This document shows, piece by piece, positions 1 through 10,953 of a stretch of DNA of 36,173 nucleotides. The position numbers and the translations under genes are program-made. Origin of the DNA: Batkoa obscura (taxonomy: Eukaryota > Entomophthoromycota > Entomophthoromycetes > Entomophthorales > Batkoaceae); the NCBI GenBank assembly GCA_030770535.1, contig JASVEC010000176.1, forward strand, positions 1 through 36,173, in the 5' to 3' direction. The number at the start of each line of letters is the position of its first letter. The first letter of the stretch is position 1. Below the pieces are notes generated by a model. The model was not told where the DNA came from. It did no database searches and worked only from the letters and a program-made list of their open reading frames with translations.

Positions 1-39
1 ATTAGCTAAAGTAAACGGTAAAACTGAGGGGTCATGCAG

Positions 40-401
40 ATAATGAAGATGATCAAGAGATAAAAAATGAAAATGGGTCTGGGGACCATGTACCACAAAG
101 CGGGGCCTTTTCTAAAGAGCATTTAAATAAAGTAGCCTCGGCAGCGTTGGGGTCGGCAGCAGGTAAAGCTAAAGTACTGGCAGATTATGAAGAAAAGGAG
201 ATTCAAAGGTTGGTATATGAAGTAGTTGATGCTCAGCTTCAAAAATTGGATTTAAAACTTACTCAATTCGAGGAGTTGGAAACATTATTAGAAACTGAAA
301 GACAAGAACTTGAACGTCAAAAATTACAAGTTTACCTTGAATACCTTAAACTTAAAGAAAATATCTTTGGTAATCAAGTACAAAATAATTCAAACAATTA
401 A
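40..401 (+). CDS. SWI3: SWI3/SMARCC subunit of SWI/SNF-type remodeller, C-terminal fragment
   Basis: This is the 3' end of a gene cut by the window's left edge. The frame is open from base 15 to the TAA at 399-401. A stop at 12-14 and a CAG acceptor-like site at 37-39 suggest the last exon starts near base 40. The protein runs from an acidic linker (DNEDDQE) into an Ala-rich helix (SAALGSAAGKAKVLAD). It continues into a long charged helix with VDAQLQKLDLKLTQFEELE and ETERQELERQKLQ. This matches the C-terminal region after SWIRM and SANT in Swi3/BAF155/Moira (A..ALG.AA.KAK.LA..EE..I..LV, then K...FEELE.....ER..LE..R). That coiled coil helps assemble the SWI/SNF core in the nucleus. SWIRM and SANT would lie to the left. 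The family call is firm; the exon start is inferred. Confidence 0.82.
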
Positions 402-597
402 AGTGGTATTAAAATAGTACCTATTTTTTGTTTTAATATTCCTATATTTGAATATATATCTCTACTCGCAATCAAAATTAACTTAAATTTTATTATTCTT
501 TTTAATAAAATTTAATTTTTCTAAATATTAATTTGCTAATTTTAAAATCCGAATTTTACAAAATTGTCAATTTTTTTCAGTCATTTTATTTTTAAAA

Positions 598-1718
598 ATG
601 TTTCAATTCGAGAATTTAACTCCAAACAATATATTAGAAATAGTTGAGTCTCTAGATGCACAAGATCTCGTCAACCTTTCACATAGCAATTCCTATCTTT
701 TTAATTTGTTTAAAGAAAACCAGATTTGGAAAAGGTATAGATAGTGTATTACTTATACAAGACATTACTAACAAAGTAATTAGGAATTTAAAAGTGATAG
801 ATTTAACTCAACATAGAATATGGGATCTTTTATTCGAAAGTAAAGTATTAGATTTAAATGAGTTAGAACGTATTTTAGCTCCAAGAGAAGATTTCAAATT
901 TATTGTTATAGAACAATTAAGGATAGAAAATCAACAAAGTACTTGTAGTGGAAATAGTGAACCGAAAGAGATGATCGAAATTCAGAATTTGATTCATCAA
1001 TTTCGTAATACACAAGATTTTCAATTAATCTATAAAATTATAAGTAGAGCATTTGATTTATTATGGTTTTATCCTATATATTCTATTTATTTTATTGCTT
1101 TTATAACTTTTATTTTAAATATACCTAAAATTTCAATTGAAATTATTGAGTTGGGTTTAACTTTTGATGACATGTTCGAGCCTCTTTTAGGTATGATTAG
1201 TTTTTAGTCACTCTATTTTGTCTTTAAGTTTTAATTTATAGAGTTAAAGAAAGAAGTACAGGATTTATTGAATGGATTAGAAGGAGAAGGTATGTATTTT
1301 ATAATAGTTTGTTACTTATTAATTTTGCTTTAGGCCAAGTTCCATTATTAGAAAACAATGAACTCAGTGCTAAAATGAAGAGCGTAGTAAGAACAATATT
1401 TCTTCGCTATGTAAAACCTGGAACAAGAAAAATGGATATTAATGGATTACAACATTTTATTACTACTACACAAACAAAGGGGTAACACCACCTAGAGAGT
1501 TTGTTGAACATGTTTTTTATAATTTTGCGGAAGGAAATGGTAGAAATATAGCCATTTCTATTGATGGATTTGAAGCTTTTTACTTAAATCTAGCACTATC
1601 GGATCCTACTGAAACTCGACAAGATTTATCTCAACATGGTTTTGAACCTTCATTTTTGGAATCGACAAATGAGATGGATGTTACTAGAGCAAGGATTGAT
1701 AAATTAAGTTTACATTAA
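598..1718 (+). CDS. F-box-like protein, 4 exons, one frame break in the last exon
   Basis: Exons by splice-site reading: 598-734, 784-1190, 1242-1289, 1334-1718. Residues 1-46 resemble an F-box: FENLTPNNILEIVESLDAQD, then LVNLSHSNSYLFN and an ENQIWK end. F-box proteins bind Skp1 in SCF ubiquitin ligases, so a substrate-adaptor role is inferred. The middle is Ile/Phe-rich and unplaced. The C-terminus has an EF-hand-like look (MDINGLQHFI, then ISIDGFEAFYLNLALSDP and TRQDLSQHGF), but no canonical Ca loop. In exon 4 the reading frame meets TAA at 1483-1485 right after a GGGG run (1479-1482). Similar-quality coding continues one base back as VTPPREFVEHVFYNF to a TAA at 1716-1718. The spliced length is 977 nt, one short of a multiple of three, so a single missing G is the simplest cause (about 325 aa if so). 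A sequencing error is likelier than a dead gene because the splice sites are intact. Confidence 0.68.
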
Positions 1719-2216
1719 TAAAAATAGACAACAAGTGTAATTTGTTTTATAAAAATAAAAGATTGTTTTTATAATAAACGTTGCTATATACAATTAAACC
1801 AAAGTCAAAATTTTATTATTTTAAATATCAAATGATTTAAAAGTAACATAGATTTTTAATGATAAGAGGAATTGTTTATTAGTTTGGATATTCATAATTA
1901 GTTTTATGGTTGAGCCTGAATTAGTTGTCATGTTCTAACTTTAATTGGCATTTAATGATAGCTTCTTTAATATTATATTAATAAATAAATTTGATTTTAA
2001 CATTAATTTAGCAACCTGATAAGCATAAATTACTGATTTGATAGGCTAAAATTGAATTAACTTTAGTTATCTACCAATAATTACACTTAATTATAGCTGA
2101 ATTATGTAGACTAGTCAAATGTGAAAGGTTTACTGTCAGAAAATTTCTAAAAGATAATTTGCTAGATTTAAGTGTGGGTTAACTCAACTTAACCTTTACT
2201 TTTATCACTCAATATA
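1719..2216. other. Intergenic spacer upstream of RPB3
   Basis: AT-rich sequence with no ORF or splice pattern I can support. It presumably holds the 3' end of the F-box gene and the RPB3 promoter. No clear TATA box or repeat stands out. Confidence 0.5.
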
Positions 2217-4030
2217 ATGGATTATAACAATAACGTTTATTATTCCAACAAGTATCAACCAGAAAACGAATTAAATTCAGAAACTCAAAACAATGAACCA
2301 AGTACAACTAATTATGAAAAAAATTATTATGGTGCTAATGAAATAAGTGACTATTCAAAACCATATCAACACACTTATGATCCAAGTTTTCAAAATGATA
2401 CTACTTCGATGGACCCTTTTGTTGAAAAAAATAGATACGATGGGCTAAAGGTTGAAGAAAATCAGGGTCAATTTGTGGGAAAAAATAAAGAAGAAAAAGA
2501 GAAGAAAGACAAAGAAGATGCCAAGTTATATATTGAGCATGAAACATTTGAAGAAGATAAGATAGAATTCTTTATGAAAGAATGTGATTTAAGGTGACTA
2601 TTTTTAATTTTAGTTTATTTTTTTATATTGACTTTTTTAGTCTTGCAAACGCCTTACGTCGTACTATTATATCCGATGTTCCAACACTTGGTATTTATTT
2701 TGGCTTATATTAAGCTAAAAAAATGATTAATTGTTTATGAATTATAGCTATTGATATGGTAGAGATCGAATCCAATACTTCGGTTTTAGTAGATGAGTTT
2801 CTAGCACATAGATTAGGATTGGTGCCTATTGATAGTACTCAAGCAGATAGACTTAAATATACTAGAGTAAGAATTTGATTTTTGATTTTTGATTTTATAG
2901 TGTTAAAAAACATCAAGGAGTGTTCATGTGCACAATATTGTCCAAGTTGTTCCGTTGTATTTAAATTAGATATACGTTGTGATACCAAAGATACTTTAAT
3001 TGTTACAAGTCGTCATTTGACCAGTTCCGATTCTTCAATTTTACCCGTTGTAACAGGTAAAATTAAAATTAAAATTAAAATTTGTATTAATTATTTTAAG
3101 GTCCTACTGATCCTGGAGTAACTTTGGTAAAGTTACGTAAAGGACAAGAAGTGAAATTGACTTGTATTGCTAAAAAAGTAAATAGGTTTATTCTGTAATG
3201 TGCTTTTTATTTAATTTGTTTTTTAAAATATAGGGAATTTCTAAAGAGCATGCTAAATGGAGCCCTGTAACTGCTATTGGATTCGAATATGATCCATATA
3301 ACAATTTAAGGCATCTTTCTTATTGGGTTGAAGAAGATGAAAAAGAATGGTAAATCAAATATCAAAATAGCAATGAATTTTTAATCAAAATAATGAATAG
3401 GCCATTAAGCAAAAATGCATTAGAAGAAAAGCGGGATGAATGTAATACAAAAATATCAAGTTATTTGTTTATATTTAATATTTTATAGTTTATGATTATT
3501 TTAAAAAACCAACTAAATTTTATATGGAGGTAGAAGTAAGTTAATTTATCCTTTTGAATTATTAAATATAACAAGTGAAATTAATTTGTTAGACTACAGG
3601 TGTTTTAAAAGCCGAAGAGGTTGTATCTAGTGCTTTTAATATTTTAGAGACGAAATTACATTTGTTACAAAATTGCCTCGCAGAAGAAGCACCTTTAATT
3701 GAAGCTAAATTCTATCCGAAAGTAGATAAAGATGGTAAACCAATAGTTGATAATAATGGAAATGAAGGTGGTTATAATCCAAGTGCATTTAATCCAAGTA
3801 ACAATGAAGGTACTTATAACGGAGGTACTTATAATGGAAGTACTTATAATGGAAGTACTTATAATGGCGGTATCTATAATGGAGATAATTATAATCAAGA
3901 TACTTATAATCCAGGTGTTTATAATAGAGATAATACTAATGAAAATACCTCCAATCAAGGTGTTTATAATCCAAGTAATTATAATCCAGGTGTTTATAAC
4001 CCAAGTACTTTCAATGAAGATAATATTTAA
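2217..4030 (+). CDS. RPB3: RNA polymerase II subunit Rpb3, with long N- and C-terminal extensions
   Basis: Nine exons: 2217-2593, 2641-2690, 2748-2866, 2918-3056, 3101-3177, 3234-3349, 3401-3441, 3489-3535, 3593-4030 (1404 nt, 467 aa, in frame). Rpb3 pairs with Rpb11 to form the alpha-like platform that starts Pol II assembly. The core is clear: [20 protein letters not shown], then [13 protein letters not shown] and the zinc loop [11 protein letters not shown] (Cys184, 186, 190, 193, matching yeast Cys86, 88, 92, 95). [11 protein letters not shown] and [17 protein letters not shown] follow. The zinc site sits about 98 residues later than in yeast because of an Asn/Tyr/Glu/Lys-rich N-terminal extension. 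After PLIEAKFYP the C-terminus adds about 80 residues of [14 protein letters not shown] repeats. The ATG at 2217 is the only in-frame start before the core in this exon that gives an uninterrupted protein. A later start (Met64 or Met119) is possible for a short isoform. Confidence 0.93.
3765..4005 (+). repeat. RPB3: Coding minisatellite in the RPB3 tail (15-nt YNGST-type units)
   Basis: In-frame tandem units of about 15 nt (TATAATGGAAGTACT-like) encode [20 protein letters not shown] and YNGDN. They degrade into YNPGVYNRD and [14 protein letters not shown]. The 15-nt periodicity is plain near 3815-3880. It probably arose by replication slippage, and copy number is likely to vary between strains. 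Confidence 0.8.
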
Positions 4031-5040
4031 AATTTAAAAAAAGTAACTAATTTCCCTAAAAATTTTCAAATCGATTTGTAGTACCATTGCTTTTTATTTA
4101 AACAAAGATTGTTAAGTTGTTAGAATTTATAAAGCTAATTTAATTTAATAAAAATAAAAATTGAGTTTGATATGTTTGTTTTAAATGCTCTATATTTCTT
4201 ATAATTTTATTGTATTGAAAATGAATTGAATTATTTTATCATTATATGTTTAATTTTATATATCATTAATGTTTAAAAAATGTTATGTTATTTTGATTTT
4301 TGAATACAAAATATAATATTAAATAATTTAAAAATACTTAAATTTAATGAATGAGATCTTAATAAATCTGATTAAAAAAAAACAGTAATATTATATTAAA
4401 AGTATTTGAAATCAATCTTTCTGAAAAAGAATTATTAATAAAAGCAGAAAATATGTGTGATTAAAATAGAATCTATTAAATTACTAAATAATCTCTAAAT
4501 TTTATGCTATTCATTTACTTTTATTTTAAACACACTAAAATCCACTACTTTAAAATTAAATAAAGTTCTTGCATTAATATAAAAATAAAAAACTTTTCTT
4601 TTTTAACCTATGTTAAGAATAATATATTCAAATACATTTTTTTATACATTTGATTCATTAAAATAAACTTGATTTAAATTCATACAGTCAATCAGAGAAC
4701 AGTTATTATAATATTTATTTTATAACAACCATAGTTAAATTAAAATTTCCAATAAATTAATAGTCTATTAATGATGTAATAAAAAAAGTAATTTTAAATA
4801 TTTGACAGGTGAAAAAATTCAATTAAACACCACTCCATATAATTAAACAATAAGAATGACTATTTTTAGCAATGCAATTTAAATAGCTTTACCCTAAAAA
4901 TACTAAATTATAAAATTTAAAGCGCCACTATTAATTGACTTAAAAGAAATCTAAGAACTTGGAAATTTAAATTCTATAAATTGATTTTCTTTTATTATTA
5001 AAATTCTACTTTTTTTTGTAAATAAAATAAAACTCAAGTT
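4031..5040. other. 1-kb AT-rich intergenic spacer
   Basis: Between RPB3 and the kinase, both on the plus strand. It is very AT-rich with many short A or T runs. I found no ORF, transposon end, tRNA or convincing promoter motif. It should contain the RPB3 3' end and the kinase promoter. Confidence 0.5.
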
Positions 5041-8000
5041 ATGACATCGACATCTACCTCCACTCTTAGTAGTAATGGTCTAAATAGTCAAATAGGCGCT
5101 TCTAATATGTATACCCGATTAGAATGTGTAGGTCGGGGAGCATATGGGGAAGTATATAAAGGGTAAATTTTTAAATTTTGAAGTAATATCAAGTGAAATA
5201 CTCACCTTTCATCTCATCTAGAATGGATCGAAGAACAGCCAAAGTAGTAGCTATAAAAATTTTAAATATGGACACGGATCAAGAAGAGATAATTGATACT
5301 CAACGAGAAATTGGTTTATTATCTCAATTACAAGGCGCTGAAAGTTGTAATATCACTAGATATCATGGTTCTTTTTTAGAAGGTTCTAAATTATGGGTCA
5401 TTATGGATTATGCAGCTGGTGGCTCCATTCGTGGGTTGGTAAGTAGTTATTAATTAATTTAATTAAATTATAAATTTAAATTAATTATTTAGATGAAATC
5501 TTCTGTTATTGATGAAAAATGTATATCAATTATTGTTCGAGAGGTTTTATTATCCTTAGATTATATTCATAAACAAGGTATTATTCATAGGGACATTAAA
5601 GGTAATCATTTTATTTTTAATCCAAATTGGTAATTAGTTCTAATTACTTTGTTAGCTGCCAATATTTTATTAACTGAAAGTGGTCAAGTACAATTATGTG
5701 ATTTTGGTATAGCAAGAACCATATCTTTTAATTCAGTAAAACGGTATAGTTTTGTTGGGACCCCTTACTGGATGGCACCTGAAGTAATAACGGAAGGTTC
5801 ACCTTACAATCAAAAAGCGGATATTTGGTCATTAGGTATAACAGTCTATGAAATTGCATTAGGAAATCCACCTTATGCAGAACATGATCCAAAAACTGCA
5901 TTAATGATGTTGGCTCAAGGTAAACCTCCTAGACTTACTGGGCCTTTTTCATCCCAACTTAAAGATTTTGTTTCAATGTGTTTAACTTTTAACCCAGAAG
6001 AAGTAAGTTAAAGTGAAATTTTGTATAAAAAATAAGTTCATTAATTATTTAGAGACCTACAGCAGAAGAATTACTTAAATGTAAATTTATTAAGGCTTAT
6101 GCTAAATGTCATTATTCCCATTTAAAAGATCTTTTAACTCGACATGAAAAATTCAAAATGAGTCGAAGTACAAGAGCATCCTATATAGCTTCTATAGAAG
6201 TACCCAATGATCTAGAGTAATTTGTTTTATTGATTGATAATATTGATATTAATTTTATAGTGATGATTCGGATGATGATGATGTTGAATCTCTTTGGAAT
6301 TTTGATACTGTTAAATCTAGAAATTACAAAGATAATTCTATTTTACATGAAAATATGGGGGAAAGTTTCGCCATTTCAAGAACATCCAATGGGTCTTATT
6401 CAAATACAATGAAATTTAATCTAACAGATACTATTAGAAATACAGTCAGAGAAAGAATACCAGCAAAGTTAAATTATAATAATATTGTTAATAATAACAA
6501 CAACAATTCATCACCAGTTGATAATCATCCATTAGTTAAAATATTTTATGATTCAAATAAATCAAATATTAATATTAAAAGTCAAAAATTTAATAATAAT
6601 ATTAATAATAGTAATAATATAGATAGCTCAACAAATTTTAATACATTTCATTCAGTAAATGAATCTAATACATTACCAATAACAATTAGTGTTACTCAAA
6701 ATAAAGCAAATAATACACCATCAATTCATTCTCAAAGAAGTAATTCTAATTTAAGTAAAACTGAAAGTGAAACATCCAATAAATCATTAGACGTATTCAA
6801 TAACAATTCAAATAATAATAGTAACAATTTAAATAAATCAAATACATCTTCGCCAAAGATTAATAATTTAAATTCGCCAAGTTATCAGCCAAAATCATCA
6901 TTACGTCCAATAAGTCAACGTACTAAATTACCTATTCAACAACAACAGCAACAATTAGATAACTCAAAGCCAATTTTAATGACAAGGCAAATATCTGCTG
7001 ATGCTCATGTTGTTTATTCACAAAAATTAGCGACTACTAGTCATGAAATATTAAATACACAAAATGAGTTAAATCAATCTAATTCAAAACAATTGAAATT
7101 TAAAGACAATAAATTATCAACCATAAATCCCAATTTAAATAATTCAATTAATAATAATGACAATAATGATAATAATAATAACAAACCTAACTTATATAAA
7201 AGGAGATCTAAATCTTTTTCACATATTCGAAATAATAACAACTCTAATCAAAATAATGAAACAGATTCAATAAAATCATTTAATCCACCTAACTCTGTTA
7301 AGTCATTAAGAAATATATTAAAAGATCGAAGTTTGAATAATCCAAGTTCACCTTATTTTAATAATTTAGATAATAATAAAACATTATCTTCGAGTCCCAT
7401 ATTATCAAAACCAAAATCTAATCAATCTAAATTATCAGAACAATCTTTTTTTACTAGTAAATCTTTGATTCAAAAATCTTCTTCAGCTTTATTTGTTGGC
7501 CATTCACCTCCTAAATTAACATTAAATCATTTATTAGAGGATGATAGTTTATTAGTTGATAATATTAATTCTATTGAAAATACGTTGTCTCCTATTAGCT
7601 CATCAATAGAATCTATTAAACCTAAGCCAAGATTAAAATTAATTGCACCAAAAACAAAAGTAATTATTTTATTTTATTTTACTTATTAATTTTTAAATAT
7701 ACATAATAATTTTAATATTTTATAGGAAATAATTTCTAAATTTTCTACTCCTGATACACCTAGCATAAGTAGTTTATTACATATAGCATCTAACAATAGT
7801 CAACCAAGCTCAACAATTTCTAAACTAGAAACTAACAATACAAGTAGTAGTTCTGCATTTTCAATGATATCTTCGAATAGTCAATTATCCACACCTAATT
7901 CATCTTTAGAAACTAAAGGTATTATTAATTCTGAATTTGTTGCTTCTCCACTATCTTCAATTTCTTTACGTGCACCAGGGCTATTGGAGTTAATTAGTTT

Positions 8001-8181
8001 AGAGAACAATAATGAATTAGAATTGCCAGATATTAAAGTGATTCCTTATCAATTGATGAATAACCCAAAAGAATTGAAATTGGAATGTAAGTCAATGGCC
8101 TTAGATTTAATTTATTGGCTAGATAAATTAGACCATTGTTTTGAAGAAACTAAAGTTATTGAGTTTTTTTCAAAAGGATGA
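5041..8181 (+). CDS. STE20/GCK-family protein kinase, Kic1/Nak1-like
   Basis: Seven exons: 5041-5162, 5222-5438, 5493-5601, 5656-6002, 6053-6216, 6261-7659, 7726-8181 (2814 nt, 937 aa). The kinase domain spans about residues 24-290: GRGAYGEVYKG loop, VAIK with catalytic Lys53, HRDIKAAN (Asp147, Asn152), DFG (165-167), GTPYWMAPEV, and DIWSLGITVYEIALGNPPYA. The IKILNMDTD and QREIGLLSQLQ wording and the N-terminal kinase position match the GCK branch of Kic1/Nak1/PpoA. In yeast and fission yeast these act upstream of the NDR kinase in the RAM/MOR polarity network. An acidic stretch (DDDSDDDD) follows, then about 450 residues of Asn/Ser-rich low complexity with a QQQQQQQL run. A conserved-looking C-terminus ends the protein (LRAPGLLELISL, LALDLIYWLDKLDHCFEE-like). 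A GCKIII kinase is the alternative. Kinase identity is certain, the subfamily probable. Confidence 0.9.
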
Positions 8182-8328
8182 GAAGTAATTCAAACATAAT
8201 TATTAATATTGTTATTTAGATTATTTATTATTTATTATTTTTTAATTAGTAAACTTTTTGATCTTTTTTTTTAAGTGTATATTTTATATTTTACTTTTAG
8301 ACTTTTAAATTTATTTTAATTATAGAAT

Positions 8329-8432
8329 ATACGGGAGTGTTTTTTTTAACTTCATTATTTTTTCCATTTTTTAAGTGCTATTTGAGCGGAAAGTTTGTTA
8401 ATAAAATTAAAACAAAAACACATCCTTATATG
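8329..8432 (-). mobile_element. MITE-like hairpin element, copy 1
   Basis: About 105 bp, minus orientation, starting near TATACGGGAGTGTTTT and ending in CACATCCTTATA. It has the core TTTTTTAAGTGCTATTTGAG shared by all copies. It lies directly against copy 2 (head to tail), 150 bp downstream of the kinase stop. Confidence 0.75.
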
Positions 8433-8534
8433 GTGATGTTTTTTTAGTTTGATTATTTTTTCTATCTTTTAAGCGCTATTTGAGCAGAAGATTTGTTAGT
8501 AAAATTCTTAAACAAAGAAATACATCCCATACGT
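8433..8534 (-). mobile_element. MITE-like hairpin element, copy 2
   Basis: Minus orientation, from TATGGTGATGTTTTTTTAG to ACATCCCATACG with the core TTTTAAGCGCTATTTGAGC. It abuts copy 1 and lies about 120 bp beyond the ATIC stop codon. Confidence 0.75.
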
Positions 8535-8652
8535 TATAAGTTATTAAATAATTTAAATTTAAAAAATATTAAAATAATTTCTATTTTAAAATACTATGTC
8601 TTTATATATATAAAGTAAGTTTAGAAGGTAAATCTATGACATAATACCTTCC

Positions 8653-10953
8653 TTAATGATGAAAGAGCCTAAGATCAGTATGAGCAACTACCATATTATA
8701 ATTATTAGCAGTTGAAATGATATCATCATCACGAATTGAACCAGAAGGAGAAACAACATATTTGACCCCAGATTGTTTAGCACGATGAATATTATCAGCA
8801 AATGGGAAAAATGCATCAGAAGATACCACTACCTCATTAAGTAATTGTTGATGAGCAATACGTTCTTCTTTAGTTAAAGGTTCTGGAATTACTTCAAATA
8901 CAGATTCCCAAGCAAGACGTTCTTCACCTTCACCAATTTGATCAATTACATAAAGATCAATAGCATTTGATTTTTCAGCTCGTTTAGTTTCCTTAATTAA
9001 AGAATAAAGAATATTAATCAATATGTATGTATTGTTTAGAATATTTTTTTACCTTTTTAAATTTAAAATTTAAAACTTTTGGATGATGACGAGTCCACCA
9101 ATTATCAACTTTATCTCCAGCTAATCGAGTACAATGAATACGTGATTGTTGTCCTGCACCAAGTCCAACAACCATCCCATTTTTAGCATAACAAACTGAA
9201 TTAGATTGAATATATTTAGCAGTAATAGTAGCTACTAACATATCAATAACAGCTTGCTCAGGGATCTAAAAATAACATAAAAGTATTGTTAAATACTCAA
9301 AAATCTAATTAATAAAATATTAAAACTTACTTCTTTATTTTGAGTAACAATATTATTAAATAAATCTTTAGTAATTAATTTATCATTTCTTTGTTGTTGA
9401 AGATATAACCCATAAACTTGTCGAGTTTCAATTGAAGATGGTTCATAGTTTGGATCCATTTCAAGTACTGTATATTTACCACCTTTCTTTTTAGCTAATA
9501 TTTCTAACGCTTCTGAAGAATAACCAGGGGCAATGATACCATCTGATACCTAAATTAAATTAATATTAAATTAGTTATTAAAATAAAATCTTATTATTGT
9601 TACTTCTCTAGATATAATTTTAGCTGTTTCTACATCACAAGGGTGAGATAGAGCTACCCAATCACCAAAAGAAGACATACGATCAGCTCCACGAGCACGT
9701 GCATAAGCACAAGCTAAAGGTGACAATTTTAAATCCTCTACCATATAAACAATACGTTCTTCATCTGATAATGGTAAACCAACAGCAGCACCAGCTGGTG
9801 ATACATGTTTAAAAGAAGCAGCAGCTGGTAAATTTAATGATTTTGATAAGTCCTATTATATAAATTAATATTAGTGTCATAATAAAAATGCAAAATTAAT
9901 TAATTAGACTATAAATATTACTTTAACTAAGGGCCAAGAATTAAGTGCATCTAATAAGTTAATATAACCTGGTGAACCACTTAAAACTAAATGAAAGAAA
10001 GATTATATTATATATTATATTATATTATATTATATTATATTACCTTTGATAGGTAAACTACCCTCTTTGACAAAAACTTGAGCTGGTTTTTGATGAGGAT
10101 TAGCACCATAACGTAAATTCATTTGAGAATTAATTGAAGGTCCATAAAGTTTACGAAAGTAATCGGAAATAGCTTCATCATAATCAGCTGTATGATTAAA
10201 GGCTTTTAAAGCCAATGTTTTTTTAAATTCATTGAGTTTCTCATTATCTTTGCAATCTAATAATGTAATAAATGATGCATAATCTTTTGGATCACATAGG
10301 ATAGAAACTCGAGAATGGTTTTTGGCTGCTGCTCTTAATAAAGTAACACCACCTAAAAAAATCACTTATTAAAATTATCAATATCATAATAAAAATTATA
10401 CCAATATCTATTTCTTCAACTGCTTGTTCAATAGTGACATCTGGCTTAGAAATAGTCTCTTTAAATGGATAAAGGTTACAAGCCACGATATCAATTTTAT
10501 CAATCTGCTGTTCAGCAAGATCTTTAAGATCGGATGGGATATCTCTAGCTAGAATACCTATTTTATTTTATTTTATTAAACTACATTCAATATACTAAAT
10601 AAAATTTTTACCTCCATGGACAGCTGGGTGAAGGGTTTTAACTCGTCCACCTAACATTTCAGGTGCTTTAGTAATCGAAGATACATCTCTAAAATGGTTT
10701 TCATCTTAATCAATTTATTCATCATCGTGTATGAACTTACTCAACTGGAATATTAGCTTCTTTCAACATTTTAGAAGTACCACCTGAAGCTAAAATGCGA
10801 TAATTACGTTTTGAAAGTTCCGAAGCAAATGGAATTAAACCATCTTTGTTATAAACAGAGAGTAAAGCTAGAATAAGTAATCAATAATTAATAACTCATT
10901 ATTTATTATATGTTAATTTAAAACTCACCAATTGGCTGAGAGTTGGATGTCAT
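8653..10953 (-). CDS. ADE16/ADE17: Bifunctional AICAR transformylase / IMP cyclohydrolase (ATIC)
   Basis: Ten exons on the minus strand: 10929-10953, 10741-10867, 10612-10688, 10402-10557, 10044-10352, 9922-9986, 9604-9852, 9331-9549, 9053-9265, 8653-8991 (1779 nt, 592 aa, the usual length for eukaryotic ATIC). It performs the last two steps of de novo purine synthesis: formylation of AICAR with 10-formyl-THF, then ring closure to IMP in the cytosol. The MGS-like cyclohydrolase domain opens with [15 protein letters not shown] and SGGTS, then [16 protein letters not shown] and [11 protein letters not shown]. The transformylase domain carries the catalytic Lys-His pair (Lys268-His269) in [14 protein letters not shown]. 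It also has [16 protein letters not shown] and [17 protein letters not shown], and ends at DLRLFHH. The first exon holds only eight codons and one base. Start and frame are supported by every splice junction. Confidence 0.96.
9997..10042. repeat. TTATA pentanucleotide microsatellite inside an ATIC intron
   Basis: About eight TATTA/TATAT-type units fill most of the intron at 9987-10043, between the donor next to the PIK codons and the acceptor near 9987. The repeat is confined to the intron. Confidence 0.85.

Larger units (their letters stand above)
8182..8652. other. Intergenic spacer between convergent genes, holding two hairpin elements
   Basis: The kinase (plus) and ATIC (minus) end toward each other here. 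Apart from the two MITE copies listed separately, the sequence is AT-rich with T-runs at 8220-8300. These may carry poly(A) signals for the kinase. Confidence 0.5.

Noticed and set aside
1482-1495. 14-nt GT...AG gap that would restore the F-box gene frame
   Set aside because: It is much shorter than the shortest introns seen here (about 43 nt) and would delete the plausible VTPP residues.
3695-3958. Antisense Ile/Ser-rich open frame across the RPB3 tail
   Set aside because: It is the mirror of the YN-repeat region. Its repetitive Ile content follows directly from the sense repeat.
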